Of a stretch of DNA of 64,000 nt, positions 25,764-34,540 are shown in pieces. This DNA is from JAFGXT01 sp963677165. GTDB taxonomy: Bacteria; Verrucomicrobiota; Lentisphaeria; Victivallales; SZUA-371. Where the stretch lies: assembly GCA_963677165.2 (NCBI GenBank), contig CAXXSX010000002.1:5518001-5582000 (forward strand). Reading direction: 5' to 3'. The translations under genes and the position numbers were made by a program. Positions within the stretch are counted from its first letter, which is position 1, and each line of letters starts with the position of its first letter. The notes under the pieces were generated by a model. It did not search any database. It was not told where the DNA came from and was given only the letters and a program-made list of their open reading frames with translations.

Positions 25764-27437
25764 ATGTCAGAAGAAAAAAACGAGCCATTGGATTTTATCC
25801 GTTCCATTGTGACTGAGGACGTCAAAAATGGAAAACGCGACGGTCAGGTCGTTACCCGTTTTCCGCCAGAACCTAACGGATATCTCCATATCGGCCATGC
25901 CAAAGCGATTTGTATCGACTTCGGCATCGCCAAGGAATTCGGGGGCGTATGCCACCTGAGAATGGATGACACGAACCCCACCAAAGAAGATGTGGAATAT
26001 GTGGACTCCATCCAGGAAGACGTACACTGGCTCGGATTCGACTGGGGCGAAAATTTTTTCTATGCCTCCTATTATTATGATAAACTTTACGAATTTGCAC
26101 TTGAACTGATCCGCCGCGGCAAAGCATTTGTCTGCGATCTGACGGCTGAAGAAGTAAAAGAATATCGCGGAACCCTGACCGAACCAGGCAAGGAAAGTCC
26201 GTACCGCAACCGGTCAATCGAAGAAAATCTTGACCTGTTCGAAAGAATGCGGAAAGGCGAATTTCCAGATGGCGCAAAAACCCTCCGCGCCAAAATCGAC
26301 ATGGCTGATCCAAATATTCATATGCGCGACCCGGCAGTTTATCGCATCCGTCACGCCCACCATCACCGTACCGGTGACAAATGGTGCATTTATCCGATGT
26401 ACGACTTTGCTCACTGTCTCAGTGACTCCATTGAAGGCATTACCCATTCACTGTGTACGCTGGAATTTGAAATCCACCGTCCGCTTTATGACTGGTTTAT
26501 TGACGCGGTCGGAGCGGAACCGCATCCGCAGCAGATTGAATTCTCACGTCTTAACCTGACCTATACGGTCATGAGCAAACGTCGCCTGCTGGAACTGGTA
26601 AACGGCAACTACGTCAACGGCTGGGATGATCCCCGCATGCCGACCCTCTGCGGTTTCAGACGACGTGGTTATACACCGGAAGCCATCAAAAAATTCTGCG
26701 AAATTCTGGGTATCACCAAAACCAATAGTCTGTCAGACATCGCTCTGCTTGAACACTGCCTGCGCGATGACCTGAACAAACGTGCCCCGCGCGTTCTCGC
26801 GGTCATGAATCCGCTGAAAGTAGTCATTGAAAATTTCCCGGAAGGCGATGTAGACGAACTGGAAGCAATCAACAATCCGGAAGATCCGTCACAGGGCTCA
26901 CGTAAAGTACCATTCACACGAAATATCTACATAGACCGCAACGATTTCATGGAAGATCCCCCGAAGAAATTCTTCCGCCTCGGTCCCGGCCGCGAAGTAA
27001 GACTGCGCTATGGTTACTTTATCAAATGCAATGATGTCATCAAAGACGCAGACGGCAATATTGTCGAACTTCGTTGTACATACGATCCGGAAACCCGCGG
27101 CGGTTCAGCCCCGGACGGACGCAAGGTAAAAGGCACGATCCACTGGGTATCGGCCGACCACGCAGTCGAAGGCGAAGCCAGACTGTATGACCGGTTATTC
27201 TCGGTGGAAAATCCCGGAGCGGAAAAGAATTGGCTGGAACTGCTTAATCCAGATTCACTGGAAGTTAAAAAAATCTATGTAGAACCATGTCTGGCGGAAG
27301 TTGAACCCGGCTATATCTGCCAGTTCGAACGCCAGGGATATTTCTGCGCGGACAAGGATTACACGCAGGAAAAACCGGTATTCAACCGTTCGGTAGCTCT
27401 GCGTGACTCCTGGGCAAAAGCACAGGGAAAGAAGTAG
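25764..27437 (+). CDS. glnS: Glutaminyl-tRNA synthetase
   Basis: 557 residues, the usual bacterial GlnRS length (E. coli 554). Class I motifs PPEPNGYLHIGHAKAI and VMSKRRL (KMSKS variant), together with TNPTKEDVEYVDSI and RHAHHHRTG. Two C-terminal anticodon-binding beta-barrels end with ALRDSW. Its presence implies direct charging of tRNA-Gln in this organism. GAGGTGA precedes the ATG. Confidence 0.96.
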   Translation: MSEEKNEPLDFIRSIVTEDVKNGKRDGQVVTRFPPEPNGYLHIGHAKAICIDFGIAKEFGGVCHLRMDDTNPTKEDVEYVDSIQEDVHWLGFDWGENFFYASYYYDKLYEFALELIRRGKAFVCDLTAEEVKEYRGTLTEPGKESPYRNRSIEENLDLFERMRKGEFPDGAKTLRAKIDMADPNIHMRDPAVYRIRHAHHHRTGDKWCIYPMYDFAHCLSDSIEGITHSLCTLEFEIHRPLYDWFIDAVGAEPHPQQIEFSRLNLTYTVMSKRRLLELVNGNYVNGWDDPRMPTLCGFRRRGYTPEAIKKFCEILGITKTNSLSDIALLEHCLRDDLNKRAPRVLAVMNPLKVVIENFPEGDVDELEAINNPEDPSQGSRKVPFTRNIYIDRNDFMEDPPKKFFRLGPGREVRLRYGYFIKCNDVIKDADGNIVELRCTYDPETRGGSAPDGRKVKGTIHWVSADHAVEGEARLYDRLFSVENPGAEKNWLELLNPDSLEVKKIYVEPCLAEVEPGYICQFERQGYFCADKDYTQEKPVFNRSVALRDSWAKAQGKK

Positions 27438-27449
27438 TTGCAGAATAAT

Positions 27450-28328
27450 ATGGATATTATATATTGTTGCCTGATAACCGACCGGTCCGAAAATGCCGGT
27501 CTGGTTGTAGAATTATTGAGTGCGCTCGGACTTCAGTTCAGCAGTTGGCAGGATCGCGAAACAAAATTATCGCGACACACCATTTACTGTGAATCGAAAT
27601 CCGAAGCGCAAAATGTGAAAGCACAGCTTGAAGAGGCACAGCCTTTCTGGAAAGAACTTGGCGCGGATGTTACAGATATTGAAACAACATCAATTAAGCG
27701 GGAAGATTGGAGCGAAACCTGGAAAAAATATTTCCATGTAATCGAAATTTCCGATCGACTGGTCATCAAGCCGTCGTGGGAAGATTACGATGCTTCTCCC
27801 AAACAGGTAATTGTTGAAATTGATCCCGGCATGAGCTTCGGAACCGGTCAGCACGCAACAACCAGTTTCTGTCTAAAAATGCTCGACAAACTGGCTGACG
27901 GCACTCCCAAAAGCTTTCTTGATGCCGGTTGCGGCTCCGGTATCTTATCAATCGCGGCAAATAAGCTCGGTTACAATCCGATGAGCGCGTTTGACATTGA
28001 CCCGGACGCAACCAGAATTGCGCAGGAAAATTTTGAATTCAACGCCATACCGGATGATTCAATTGAGTTAACGACTGCTGATCTGGCAGGCTTTAAAACT
28101 GATCTACAATATGATTTGGTCGCAGCCAATATCCTGGCGCACATACTAGTAAAAAACCGTGAAATAATCTACTCTTTCGTAAAGCCTGCTGGAAACCTAA
28201 TTCTGGCGGGAATTCTGAATGAAGAGTTCGACAAAATCAGTTCAGCTTTCTGCGAACTCGGTTTAAAACAAATCGAATCATTCAGCGAAAAAGAATGGAC
28301 CAGCGGCTTGTTTGTCAAAGAAAATTAA
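27450..28328 (+). CDS. prmA: Ribosomal protein L11 methyltransferase
   Basis: 292 residues. N-terminal substrate-recognition domain, linker, then the SAM-binding fold: VEIDPGMSFGTGQHATT (PrmA signature), FLDAGCGSGILSIAA (motif I) and LVAANILAHIL (post-motif NxL). It trimethylates several amino groups of L11. The ATG at 27450 is taken as start; an in-frame TTG at 27438, directly after the glnS stop, is possible. Probably cotranscribed with glnS, ending at the terminator downstream. Confidence 0.93.
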   Translation: MDIIYCCLITDRSENAGLVVELLSALGLQFSSWQDRETKLSRHTIYCESKSEAQNVKAQLEEAQPFWKELGADVTDIETTSIKREDWSETWKKYFHVIEISDRLVIKPSWEDYDASPKQVIVEIDPGMSFGTGQHATTSFCLKMLDKLADGTPKSFLDAGCGSGILSIAANKLGYNPMSAFDIDPDATRIAQENFEFNAIPDDSIELTTADLAGFKTDLQYDLVAANILAHILVKNREIIYSFVKPAGNLILAGILNEEFDKISSAFCELGLKQIESFSEKEWTSGLFVKEN

Positions 28329-28336
28329 AAGTTATC

Positions 28337-28363
28337 AAGCAGGACTTTATGTCCTGCTTTTTT
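28337..28363 (+). terminator. Intrinsic terminator after prmA
   Basis: Perfect 9-bp stem AAGCAGGAC/GTCCTGCTT with a 5-nt loop, the right arm merging into a T6 run. Confidence 0.9.
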
Positions 28364-28382
28364 GTAAAATTTGGAAAGAACT

Positions 28383-28707
28383 ATGAAATGGTTTGGTGTG
28401 AGATGTGTATTCCATCATCCGAACAGAGAATCTTCTGACCATTTATATGAAGAGCGAATTCTAATCTGGCAGGCTGAAAACTTTGACCAGGCCATCAATT
28501 TTTGCTGAACAAGAAGCGCAGAATTACGCAAAAAAAGAAAACTGTAAATATCTTGGACTGGCCCAGGCTTTCCATACCTATTTCGACAAACCGGAATCAG
28601 GTTCTGAAGTCTTTTCATTAATGAGAGATGATGACTCTAATGCAGAGGACTATCTGGACTTCTATTTCGACACAGGAACGGAACGCCCCAAAACGCACAG
28701 AGACTAA
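28383..28707 (+). pseudogene. DUF4288-type gene with a one-base frameshift
   Basis: From ATG 28383 (with GGAAAGA upstream) the frame reads MKWFGVRCVFHH, then YEERILIWQAENFDQAI, and stops at TGA 28505. A second frame continues without a gap as FAEQEAQNYAKKE, KYLGLAQAFHTYF, EVFSLMR and YLDFYFDTGTER to 28707. Together these give the complete order of a DUF4288 protein of about 107 residues. Removing one T from the run of five at 28499-28503 restores one frame. Either a real inactivation, a sequencing error in a homopolymer, or slippage-dependent expression. DUF4288 function is unknown. Confidence 0.8.
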
Positions 28708-28738
28708 TAATTTATCCCGCCTTTTCCCTAAAAAACTA

Positions 28739-28767
28739 TTGCATATCTTATAATACTATATTATAAT
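28739..28767 (+). promoter_or_regulatory. Strong candidate promoter of membrane protein gene
   Basis: TTGCAT (28739-28744), 17-bp spacer, perfect TATAAT (28762-28767). Predicted leader of about 90 nt to ATG 28865. Confidence 0.6.
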
Positions 28768-28864
28768 ACAGTTACAAGTATTAGACAGTCGAAATTTCCG
28801 ACGTTCACACAGTCAGAAATAGTATTTGATACTTTTTTATGAATCAGGGAGGGGAGATTTAGTA

Positions 28865-29725
28865 ATGAAGAATCACATGTATTACAGTCATTCAGGCGCA
28901 GTGGGAGTTCCGGGACTTTTATTTGTTTTATTTGGAGGCACCTTGGCAGCCGCCATTCTTGGAACCATTTACGGATACGCGACCTACTACATTCCTTTCA
29001 TATATATCAGTTTTCTCTTAACCATTGGGTTCGGCTTGGGAACAGGCTTCATTGTGGGATTTTGCGGCAAGCTCGGAAAAATAAGAAATAATATTGTTAT
29101 GCTCTTTATGGGAATTTTCTTCGGACTGCTTGGATTATACTGCTGCTGGGTTGTCTGGTTACTTGCATCTTCCAAACACGAAGTCCTGATTTTTAATCCG
29201 CGAACGATATTTGCAGTCATGCAGGAAATAACGAAAGGAGGAGCCTGGTCTATATTTTCATTCACTCCAACCGGTTTTTGGCTTTACTCTGTATGGACCA
29301 TTGAAGCATTGATTATTGTCGGTATATGTATATTTACGGTCCTTGCTGTTTCGGCGGCTGTTCCTTTTTGTGAACGCTGCAACAACTGGGTGGAAACAAT
29401 CTATACCTCCTATCCGCTTTCTCTCATCGCAGATCCGGAAGAATTCGTTGAACATCTGGAAAATGAAAATTACGAATGCCTGAAAAGGCTCTCAAAAGCA
29501 GACAGACTGTCAACAAATTTCACTGAAGTTGAAATACAACGATGTCCGGAATGCGGAGAAAGTGCTTTCCTTACAGTCAAATCGGTCAACCTGATAACAG
29601 ATTCTGATGGCAAAGAGCAAAAAAATGAAGACGTTCTGGTAAACAATTTAATCATAAAATCGGAAAATTGCAATAACATAAAATCTGCAATTACCAGTAC
29701 TTCCAGAGCAGAAAGTTTTATTTAA
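28865..29725 (+). CDS. Polytopic membrane protein with cytoplasmic zinc-ribbon-like Cys pairs
   Basis: 286 residues. Four or so hydrophobic segments (LLFVLFGGTLAAAILGTIYG, YIPFIYISFLLTIGFGLGTG, IVMLFMGIFFGLLGLYCCWV, TIEALIIVGICIFTVLAVSA). A soluble tail follows with CERCNNW and CPECGE, which could bind one metal ion. The Gly-rich second segment resembles small-helix packing. No family recognised with certainty. The ATG at 28865 has GGGAGGGGAG eight bases upstream; longer frames from 28826 are disfavoured. Single-gene unit with its own promoter and a terminator. Confidence 0.7.
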   Translation: MKNHMYYSHSGAVGVPGLLFVLFGGTLAAAILGTIYGYATYYIPFIYISFLLTIGFGLGTGFIVGFCGKLGKIRNNIVMLFMGIFFGLLGLYCCWVVWLLASSKHEVLIFNPRTIFAVMQEITKGGAWSIFSFTPTGFWLYSVWTIEALIIVGICIFTVLAVSAAVPFCERCNNWVETIYTSYPLSLIADPEEFVEHLENENYECLKRLSKADRLSTNFTEVEIQRCPECGESAFLTVKSVNLITDSDGKEQKNEDVLVNNLIIKSENCNNIKSAITSTSRAESFI

Positions 29726-29734
29726 CTCACCCAA

Positions 29735-29765
29735 AAAAAGAGCCGGCATTTCACCGGCTCTTTTT
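29735..29765. terminator. Bidirectional intrinsic terminator
   Basis: Stem AAAGAGCCGG/CCGGCTCTTT with a 7-nt loop, A-run before and T-run after, so it can serve the membrane gene on + and the oxidoreductase gene on -. Confidence 0.9.
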
Positions 29766-29790
29766 ATAAACACTTTTTTCTACGGAATAA

Positions 29791-30909
29791 TTATTCCGGC
29801 AGCATACCTTCATCCAAACCGAGCGGAAGAGCTTCCGGTCTTTCACAAGTGGTTTCAAGCATAACTTTACCACCTGCCTTGCTGGATTTATCGAAGGCCA
29901 GCATAATTTCCAGAGCGTGGTTGGCTAGTTCGCCACTGGCGCGGTGCTTGCGTCCGCTTTTCAACGCATAAGCCATATCGGCAGCACCGATACTGCGGCT
30001 GTTTTCGCTGTAACGGAACGGCATAGCAACAGTTTCCCATTCACCTACTTCCGGACGGAACACTTCTACCGGTCCTCCGAAGGTATTCGGATCCGGAACC
30101 TTGAGGGTTCCCTGGCTACCATAGATTTCAATCGGAGCATGGCTGTGCTTGTAAGCATCAAAGCTGGTAATAACAGTGATTACCGCACCGCATTTGAATT
30201 CAATTACACCAGTCAGATGAGTCGTAACAGTCACAGGATATTTGCCAAACGGTTTGTACTTGTCTTTGTATGCGTCAGAAACTTCAGCACCCAAAGTACG
30301 AAAATCATCAAAACGTTTGGTTACAGCAGTTACGCTTTCAGCCGGACCGAGCATATTGATCAATGCGGTAATGTAGTAAGGACCCAAGTCAAGCATCGGA
30401 CCTGCGCCGTAGTCGTAGAAGAACGGAGCCTGTCCCCATTTTTCCGGTCCGCGGCCCATTACAATAGCAGTACCGGCAAGTGGTTTGCCAATCCATCCGT
30501 CATCAATAAGCTTACGGCAAGTCTGCTGTCCCGCACCCAGGAAAGTATCAGGGGCACTACCAACGCGCAGATTCTTTTCAGCAGCTAATTTAATTACTTT
30601 AGCAGCGTCATCAGCATCAACCCCGAAAGGTTTTTCTGAATAAGCGTGTTTGCCGGCGTTAAGAATATCAGTGGTAACTTTTGAGTGAGCCAACGGCGGA
30701 GTCAGGTTTATGACAATATCAAGATCCTGAGCCAGCAGTTCCTCATAGCCCATGCTCTTGACATCCCATTTTTCTTCTTTTTCCGCAGAGCGGTCAGCAA
30801 ATGAGTCAGTACATGCAGCAACTTCCAGGATGTTGAATTTCTTTGCCGCATTGAAATAAGCGTCACTGATCATTCCGCATCCGATGATACCAATCTTCGT
30901 TTTTTCCAT
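29791..30909 (-). CDS. Gfo/Idh/MocA family oxidoreductase
   Basis: 372 residues. N-terminal NAD(P) Rossmann fold with KIGIIGCGMISDAYF, CTDSFADRSAEK and the conserved SEKPFGVD (EKP, Lys binding NAD and sugar). The C-terminal domain has GAGPMLDLGPYYITALI, the usual dimer-sheet entry with the catalytic Asp/His-type positions. It probably oxidises or reduces a sugar, inositol or sugar acid; substrate unknown. Follows the sugar-isomerase gene by about 15 nt in the same direction; GGAG lies 9 nt before ATG 30909 (an in-frame TTG at 30915 is unlikely). Confidence 0.92.
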   Translation of the reverse strand: MEKTKIGIIGCGMISDAYFNAAKKFNILEVAACTDSFADRSAEKEEKWDVKSMGYEELLAQDLDIVINLTPPLAHSKVTTDILNAGKHAYSEKPFGVDADDAAKVIKLAAEKNLRVGSAPDTFLGAGQQTCRKLIDDGWIGKPLAGTAIVMGRGPEKWGQAPFFYDYGAGPMLDLGPYYITALINMLGPAESVTAVTKRFDDFRTLGAEVSDAYKDKYKPFGKYPVTVTTHLTGVIEFKCGAVITVITSFDAYKHSHAPIEIYGSQGTLKVPDPNTFGGPVEVFRPEVGEWETVAMPFRYSENSRSIGAADMAYALKSGRKHRASGELANHALEIMLAFDKSSKAGGKVMLETTCERPEALPLGLDEGMLPE

Positions 30910-30924
30910 TTTCAAAACTCCGGA

Positions 30925-31725
30925 TTATTTATTGCCCTGGGCCAGGCCGTTCAATGTCATGAATTTATAGCTCAGTTCGATTGCAGTCATCATGTCGATA
31001 ATGCAAGAGTCCAGTTCAACGATAATCGTATCAACCTGTTCCGGTATTTCTTTTACCAGTTCTTTGATAGGAAGGGTTCCGGTACCGAGTGGCATCAGTT
31101 CAACTTTTCGTTCCAGCAGACCGTTAACCATATCATCGCCGGCAACCTTCTGTTCACTAATACCATCTTTCATGTGGATTGAGATCACATCATCTTTAAA
31201 TATTTTCAGCATTTCCACCGAATCTTCTTTGCCAAGACAGGTTGACCAGAAACAGTCCATCTGAATCTTCACTTCTGACGGACAAAGTTCACGATAGATT
31301 TGATATTTCAGCTTGCCATCAATACGCTGGAACTCGAAATCATGATTGTGCTGAAACAGAGTAAAACCGTTTTTCGAAACAGTTTCATAAATCTTGCAGG
31401 TGGATTCAGCGGTTTTCTTAATGGCATCCATGTCCTTGAAATCATCAGGTCCGTAACCACAGACAATTTTTTTCAGGCCAAGAGCGTTTGCCATTTCCAT
31501 GGTTTCATCAAGGTTATTGACCCTTGCCCAGGGAGTATGTGAAGAGAACATTTTAAGACCAAGGTCATCAATGATCTTGAGAAATTCTTTGGGTTCCAGG
31601 CCCCAGAGACCGGCAGGTTCAACACCGACATAACCGATGTCTGCAACTTTTTTCAGAACTCCGACGAAATCTTTTTCCGCCATCTCACGAAGAGAGTACA
31701 ACTGAACAGAAATTGGCTTAAGCAT
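30925..31725 (-). CDS. Sugar phosphate isomerase/epimerase (xylose isomerase-like TIM barrel)
   Basis: 266 residues of the AP endonuclease-2/xylose-isomerase-like TIM fold: PISVQLYSLR start, YVGVEPAGLWG, SSHTPWARV, FTLFQHNHDFEF, IQMDCFWS and ISIHMKDG supply the metal-binding Glu, His and Asp. GTLPIKELV and VELDS complete it. Likely isomerises or epimerises a sugar intermediate with the oxidoreductase encoded next. ATG 31725 has TGAGGA five bases upstream. First gene of the two-gene operon. Confidence 0.9.
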   Translation of the reverse strand: MLKPISVQLYSLREMAEKDFVGVLKKVADIGYVGVEPAGLWGLEPKEFLKIIDDLGLKMFSSHTPWARVNNLDETMEMANALGLKKIVCGYGPDDFKDMDAIKKTAESTCKIYETVSKNGFTLFQHNHDFEFQRIDGKLKYQIYRELCPSEVKIQMDCFWSTCLGKEDSVEMLKIFKDDVISIHMKDGISEQKVAGDDMVNGLLERKVELMPLGTGTLPIKELVKEIPEQVDTIIVELDSCIIDMMTAIELSYKFMTLNGLAQGNK

Positions 31726-31785
31726 TTTAATCCTCATTTTATTTTTTATTTAAACGCTTATTGACGAAATCTCCAACATTCAGCT

Positions 31786-31814
31786 ATTATATTTCATAGA
31801 ATACAATACATCAA
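31786..31814 (-). promoter_or_regulatory. Strong candidate promoter of sugar isomerase-oxidoreductase operon
   Basis: Minus strand TTGATG (31814-31809), 17-bp spacer, perfect TATAAT (31791-31786). The leader of about 55 nt contains AATAAGCGTTTAAA, which could hold a LacI-type half site. Confidence 0.6.
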
Positions 31815-31914
31815 TTGACAAAAACTATTTTTATTTTACCATATGTTTGATTTTGATTAATCTATTTCACTAATCGGAAAAAAAGACATAACTTCATCAT
31901 TCTTCCGGTGTAGT

Positions 31915-34425
31915 TTAACACAACTCAACATCAAAATAGCGATCTTCCGCAGCTTCCCAGCCGCTGTTATCTTTGTCAAAATTCCACTCACTGGAAGAAT
32001 CCGGCTGAAAATCCAGCGGAACCTGCTCATGAACATAATACCACGCGGATTTATCAAAAACTCTGCCGTTGATTGTCATTCCTGGATTTCTTCCGGCACA
32101 TACAGCTATGTCATAGTTTTCTCCCGGCATAAGCTCAAAATCGTATGCCGTAACATCCCCGATAAGATAACTGGGATATTTCTGGAGAAACTGTACTGTA
32201 CCATAATGCATATTGTAGCGTATTTCAAATGTATCGGAATCGTCAGATATTTCGGTTGGAACAACCAGCGGAATTGCGCCTTGAAAATTACAATACTGAG
32301 GTACACTCTTCATTTTCAGGCGAAAACGGATCATCAGGTCAGATTCACTTTCTGATAACTTGCCGGGACTTCCGCATTCCATATTATTTTCAGGCATGAT
32401 TGAATATCTGGATTCAACATTGTTTTCCACAATAATAATCTGCCCTTCCGGACATTTCTTTTCTTTATAAGAGCTGAAACTCCCGGCAATCGTATCTTTA
32501 TCTTTACTAATAAACAGAAATCCGTTCGGAACAATGCTGCTGTCAGTCAGAAGATGACTACAGTCATACTCATGTTCTGAAAAATTCGCTATGATCCGCG
32601 CCGTATCGTATTCTGCAAATATTTGTCCATCACCGCTATAGTCATATGATAACAGTCTGGCCCCATAAAGTTTCGCAAATGCGGTTTTGCCGAGATGAAG
32701 CAGTATTTTCAACCAGCGTCTGTTCCGCTTTGTAAACCGGTCGGCCGACGCCATGCCAAGTTTGGGACTAACATTGTTCAACAAAGAGAATGTCAATTGC
32801 TGGATTGAAGTTTGCCCCAGCCTGGTCCCGGTATTATGCGGATAAAACCTGACATACTCGTTTTTCAGGAATACGCCAACTTCACATCTATACCCCATAT
32901 ATACACCTCTGTCCGGAGTCCGCCAGTAACCGGCACCGGGATTGTCCGGATTCCAGGCAGGATTCAGGCACCCCCCGGTCTGGAACGGCAATTGCCAGCA
33001 AGCTCCGCCTTCCGATAACATTGGCATCCGGGAACCATATCGACTCATCATCTTACGAACTTGATCAAAATAAAGATCAGGTCCCGGAGAATCCGGATGA
33101 AAGTCATAACCATTTCCAACAGGATCTATCGCAGCAATAACGTTCGTAAAATAAACGTCTGCACCAAGCTGACGCCATTGCTGATAAAATTCATCAAGAA
33201 GCTGTTTCACAATTTTGCTGGACGGCGAAATCAAGTACCCCGGCAGACACCAATTCGCAGTTCGCGGTTTTCCATCCACACGAACCATGGCAAGTTTTTC
33301 CACATCATACTGTCGGTCGATATCACTTCCTTTCGTCCAATAAAAGAAACTAGTTCGCGGCATAAACAAATGCCCACTGTTATGCGCCACGTTAATCATC
33401 TCACGGAAATCTTCTATTGTACCGTGTAATTTATTGGGTGGAAAGTAGTTTGGAAAGGAATCCCAGGTAATCGGCGAGTCTTTTGTTGGACTCATATAAC
33501 CAGGAGTATGAATCATAAGGGTTCCCGGAATGTCTTTGATAATTTTGGCCGCCTCTTTCATATCACCGCCAACAGGACATACAACGGCAGATGCAAGTTT
33601 ATCAAAAAGGTTCTTATCAATCTTCTCATGTAGTTTCGGAAGCTGCCCGAAGTTATCGGATATATACGCGTCGGTCCATTCGCGCAGACCAGAGAAAGCG
33701 GTCAATTTATTTTTCACCCCAACAAGGCATTCATCTGGATTTCTAAAACAAACGATGCTTGAAACAACTGAAACTTTTCCGGCCTTCTGCCGGTCCCCTT
33801 TCAACTTTGTGTGAGTCGGAATGAAAGTCTCATTTTGAATGGCATATAAAGCGGTAAGTGGTCCCGGTGAAGTAATATTAAAACCATTCCAGGCGCAATT
33901 GATACCATATTCGGTCTCGTATACCGGTTTATATTCGATAGCGGGCATCACATATTCCGGCATCAGGAATGAATTATCTTCATCGTATGTTATCTTCCAG
34001 CCGGGAATCGTTTCGAACCGATAAATTGGAAATGGACCGTGATTCTGAAATTCTCCCCACCAGATTATTCCGGAATCGCTGAACTCGAAGAAAAATGAAA
34101 CTTCGACATGTTCATGCCGGTACTTCAAACACAGGCGTCCGTTTTGTTCGTCCCAGCTCTCATCAACGAATGTCGCATCGATACTGGATATTGAATTATT
34201 TCCCATAACCAGCGGTGTCTGCCAATATTTTTTCTCTGCCGGATGGGCCGGAAAAGTATTTAGCTGTCTGGTTTCTTCATCATAAAGCCAAATCCGCCAT
34301 AACGGCATCTGTTCATCTCCAAGAAAAGTGTTACCGGAACCAGCCGCGCTCATGTAAAGAAAACGAAGGCGATCCTCCGAAAGAATTAAAGTATTTCCGT
34401 TACAGGTGTATTCATTTTCATTCAT
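31915..34425 (-). CDS. Large glycoside-hydrolase-like protein (DUF6259-type TIM barrel)
   Basis: 836 residues, no signal peptide. The N-terminal 230 residues form a beta-sandwich like the galactose-binding/mutarotase-type domain in front of many glycosidases (GIIWWGEFQNHGPFPIYRFETIPGW). The middle (about 290-620) has TIM-barrel character (MIHTPGYMSP, WDSFPNYFPP, MINVAHNSGHLFMPRTSFF, DVYFTNVIAAIDPV, PMLSEGGACWQ), with acidic residues that could be catalytic. The C-terminal 200 residues are beta-rich. I place it near DUF6259 or GH101-like barrels by eye only. ATG 34425 has GGAGA eight bases upstream. Divergent from an AraC regulator through overlapping promoters. Confidence 0.6.
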   Translation of the reverse strand: MNENEYTCNGNTLILSEDRLRFLYMSAAGSGNTFLGDEQMPLWRIWLYDEETRQLNTFPAHPAEKKYWQTPLVMGNNSISSIDATFVDESWDEQNGRLCLKYRHEHVEVSFFFEFSDSGIIWWGEFQNHGPFPIYRFETIPGWKITYDEDNSFLMPEYVMPAIEYKPVYETEYGINCAWNGFNITSPGPLTALYAIQNETFIPTHTKLKGDRQKAGKVSVVSSIVCFRNPDECLVGVKNKLTAFSGLREWTDAYISDNFGQLPKLHEKIDKNLFDKLASAVVCPVGGDMKEAAKIIKDIPGTLMIHTPGYMSPTKDSPITWDSFPNYFPPNKLHGTIEDFREMINVAHNSGHLFMPRTSFFYWTKGSDIDRQYDVEKLAMVRVDGKPRTANWCLPGYLISPSSKIVKQLLDEFYQQWRQLGADVYFTNVIAAIDPVGNGYDFHPDSPGPDLYFDQVRKMMSRYGSRMPMLSEGGACWQLPFQTGGCLNPAWNPDNPGAGYWRTPDRGVYMGYRCEVGVFLKNEYVRFYPHNTGTRLGQTSIQQLTFSLLNNVSPKLGMASADRFTKRNRRWLKILLHLGKTAFAKLYGARLLSYDYSGDGQIFAEYDTARIIANFSEHEYDCSHLLTDSSIVPNGFLFISKDKDTIAGSFSSYKEKKCPEGQIIIVENNVESRYSIMPENNMECGSPGKLSESESDLMIRFRLKMKSVPQYCNFQGAIPLVVPTEISDDSDTFEIRYNMHYGTVQFLQKYPSYLIGDVTAYDFELMPGENYDIAVCAGRNPGMTINGRVFDKSAWYYVHEQVPLDFQPDSSSEWNFDKDNSGWEAAEDRYFDVELC

Positions 34426-34458
34426 TTACCACGTCTCCAAATATTGATTGTTTCTGTA

Positions 34459-34487
34459 ATTATATTGGGATTTGAATTTGAAAACAA
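34459..34487 (-). promoter_or_regulatory. Candidate promoter of the GH-like gene
   Basis: Minus strand TTGTTT (34487-34482), 17-bp spacer, perfect TATAAT (34464-34459). Its -35 overlaps the -35 of the divergent AraC promoter, so the two probably compete or are coregulated. Confidence 0.6.
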
Positions 34488-34506
34488 TCAGGGCAAAAGT
34501 TATAAT
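34478..34506 (+). promoter_or_regulatory. Strong candidate promoter of AraC regulator gene
   Basis: TTGAAA (34478-34483), 17-bp spacer, perfect TATAAT (34501-34506). The predicted +1 near 34513 excludes the longest frame (TTG 34472) and supports ATG 34541. Confidence 0.65.
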
Positions 34507-34540
34507 CATACATAAAAACGTAAAACAAATACACAAAACA

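Noticed and set aside
28337..28363. Reading the prmA terminator as a regulatory hairpin of the DUF4288 gene
   Set aside because: The stem-loop with T6 is a standard terminator and the downstream gene has its own ribosome binding site.
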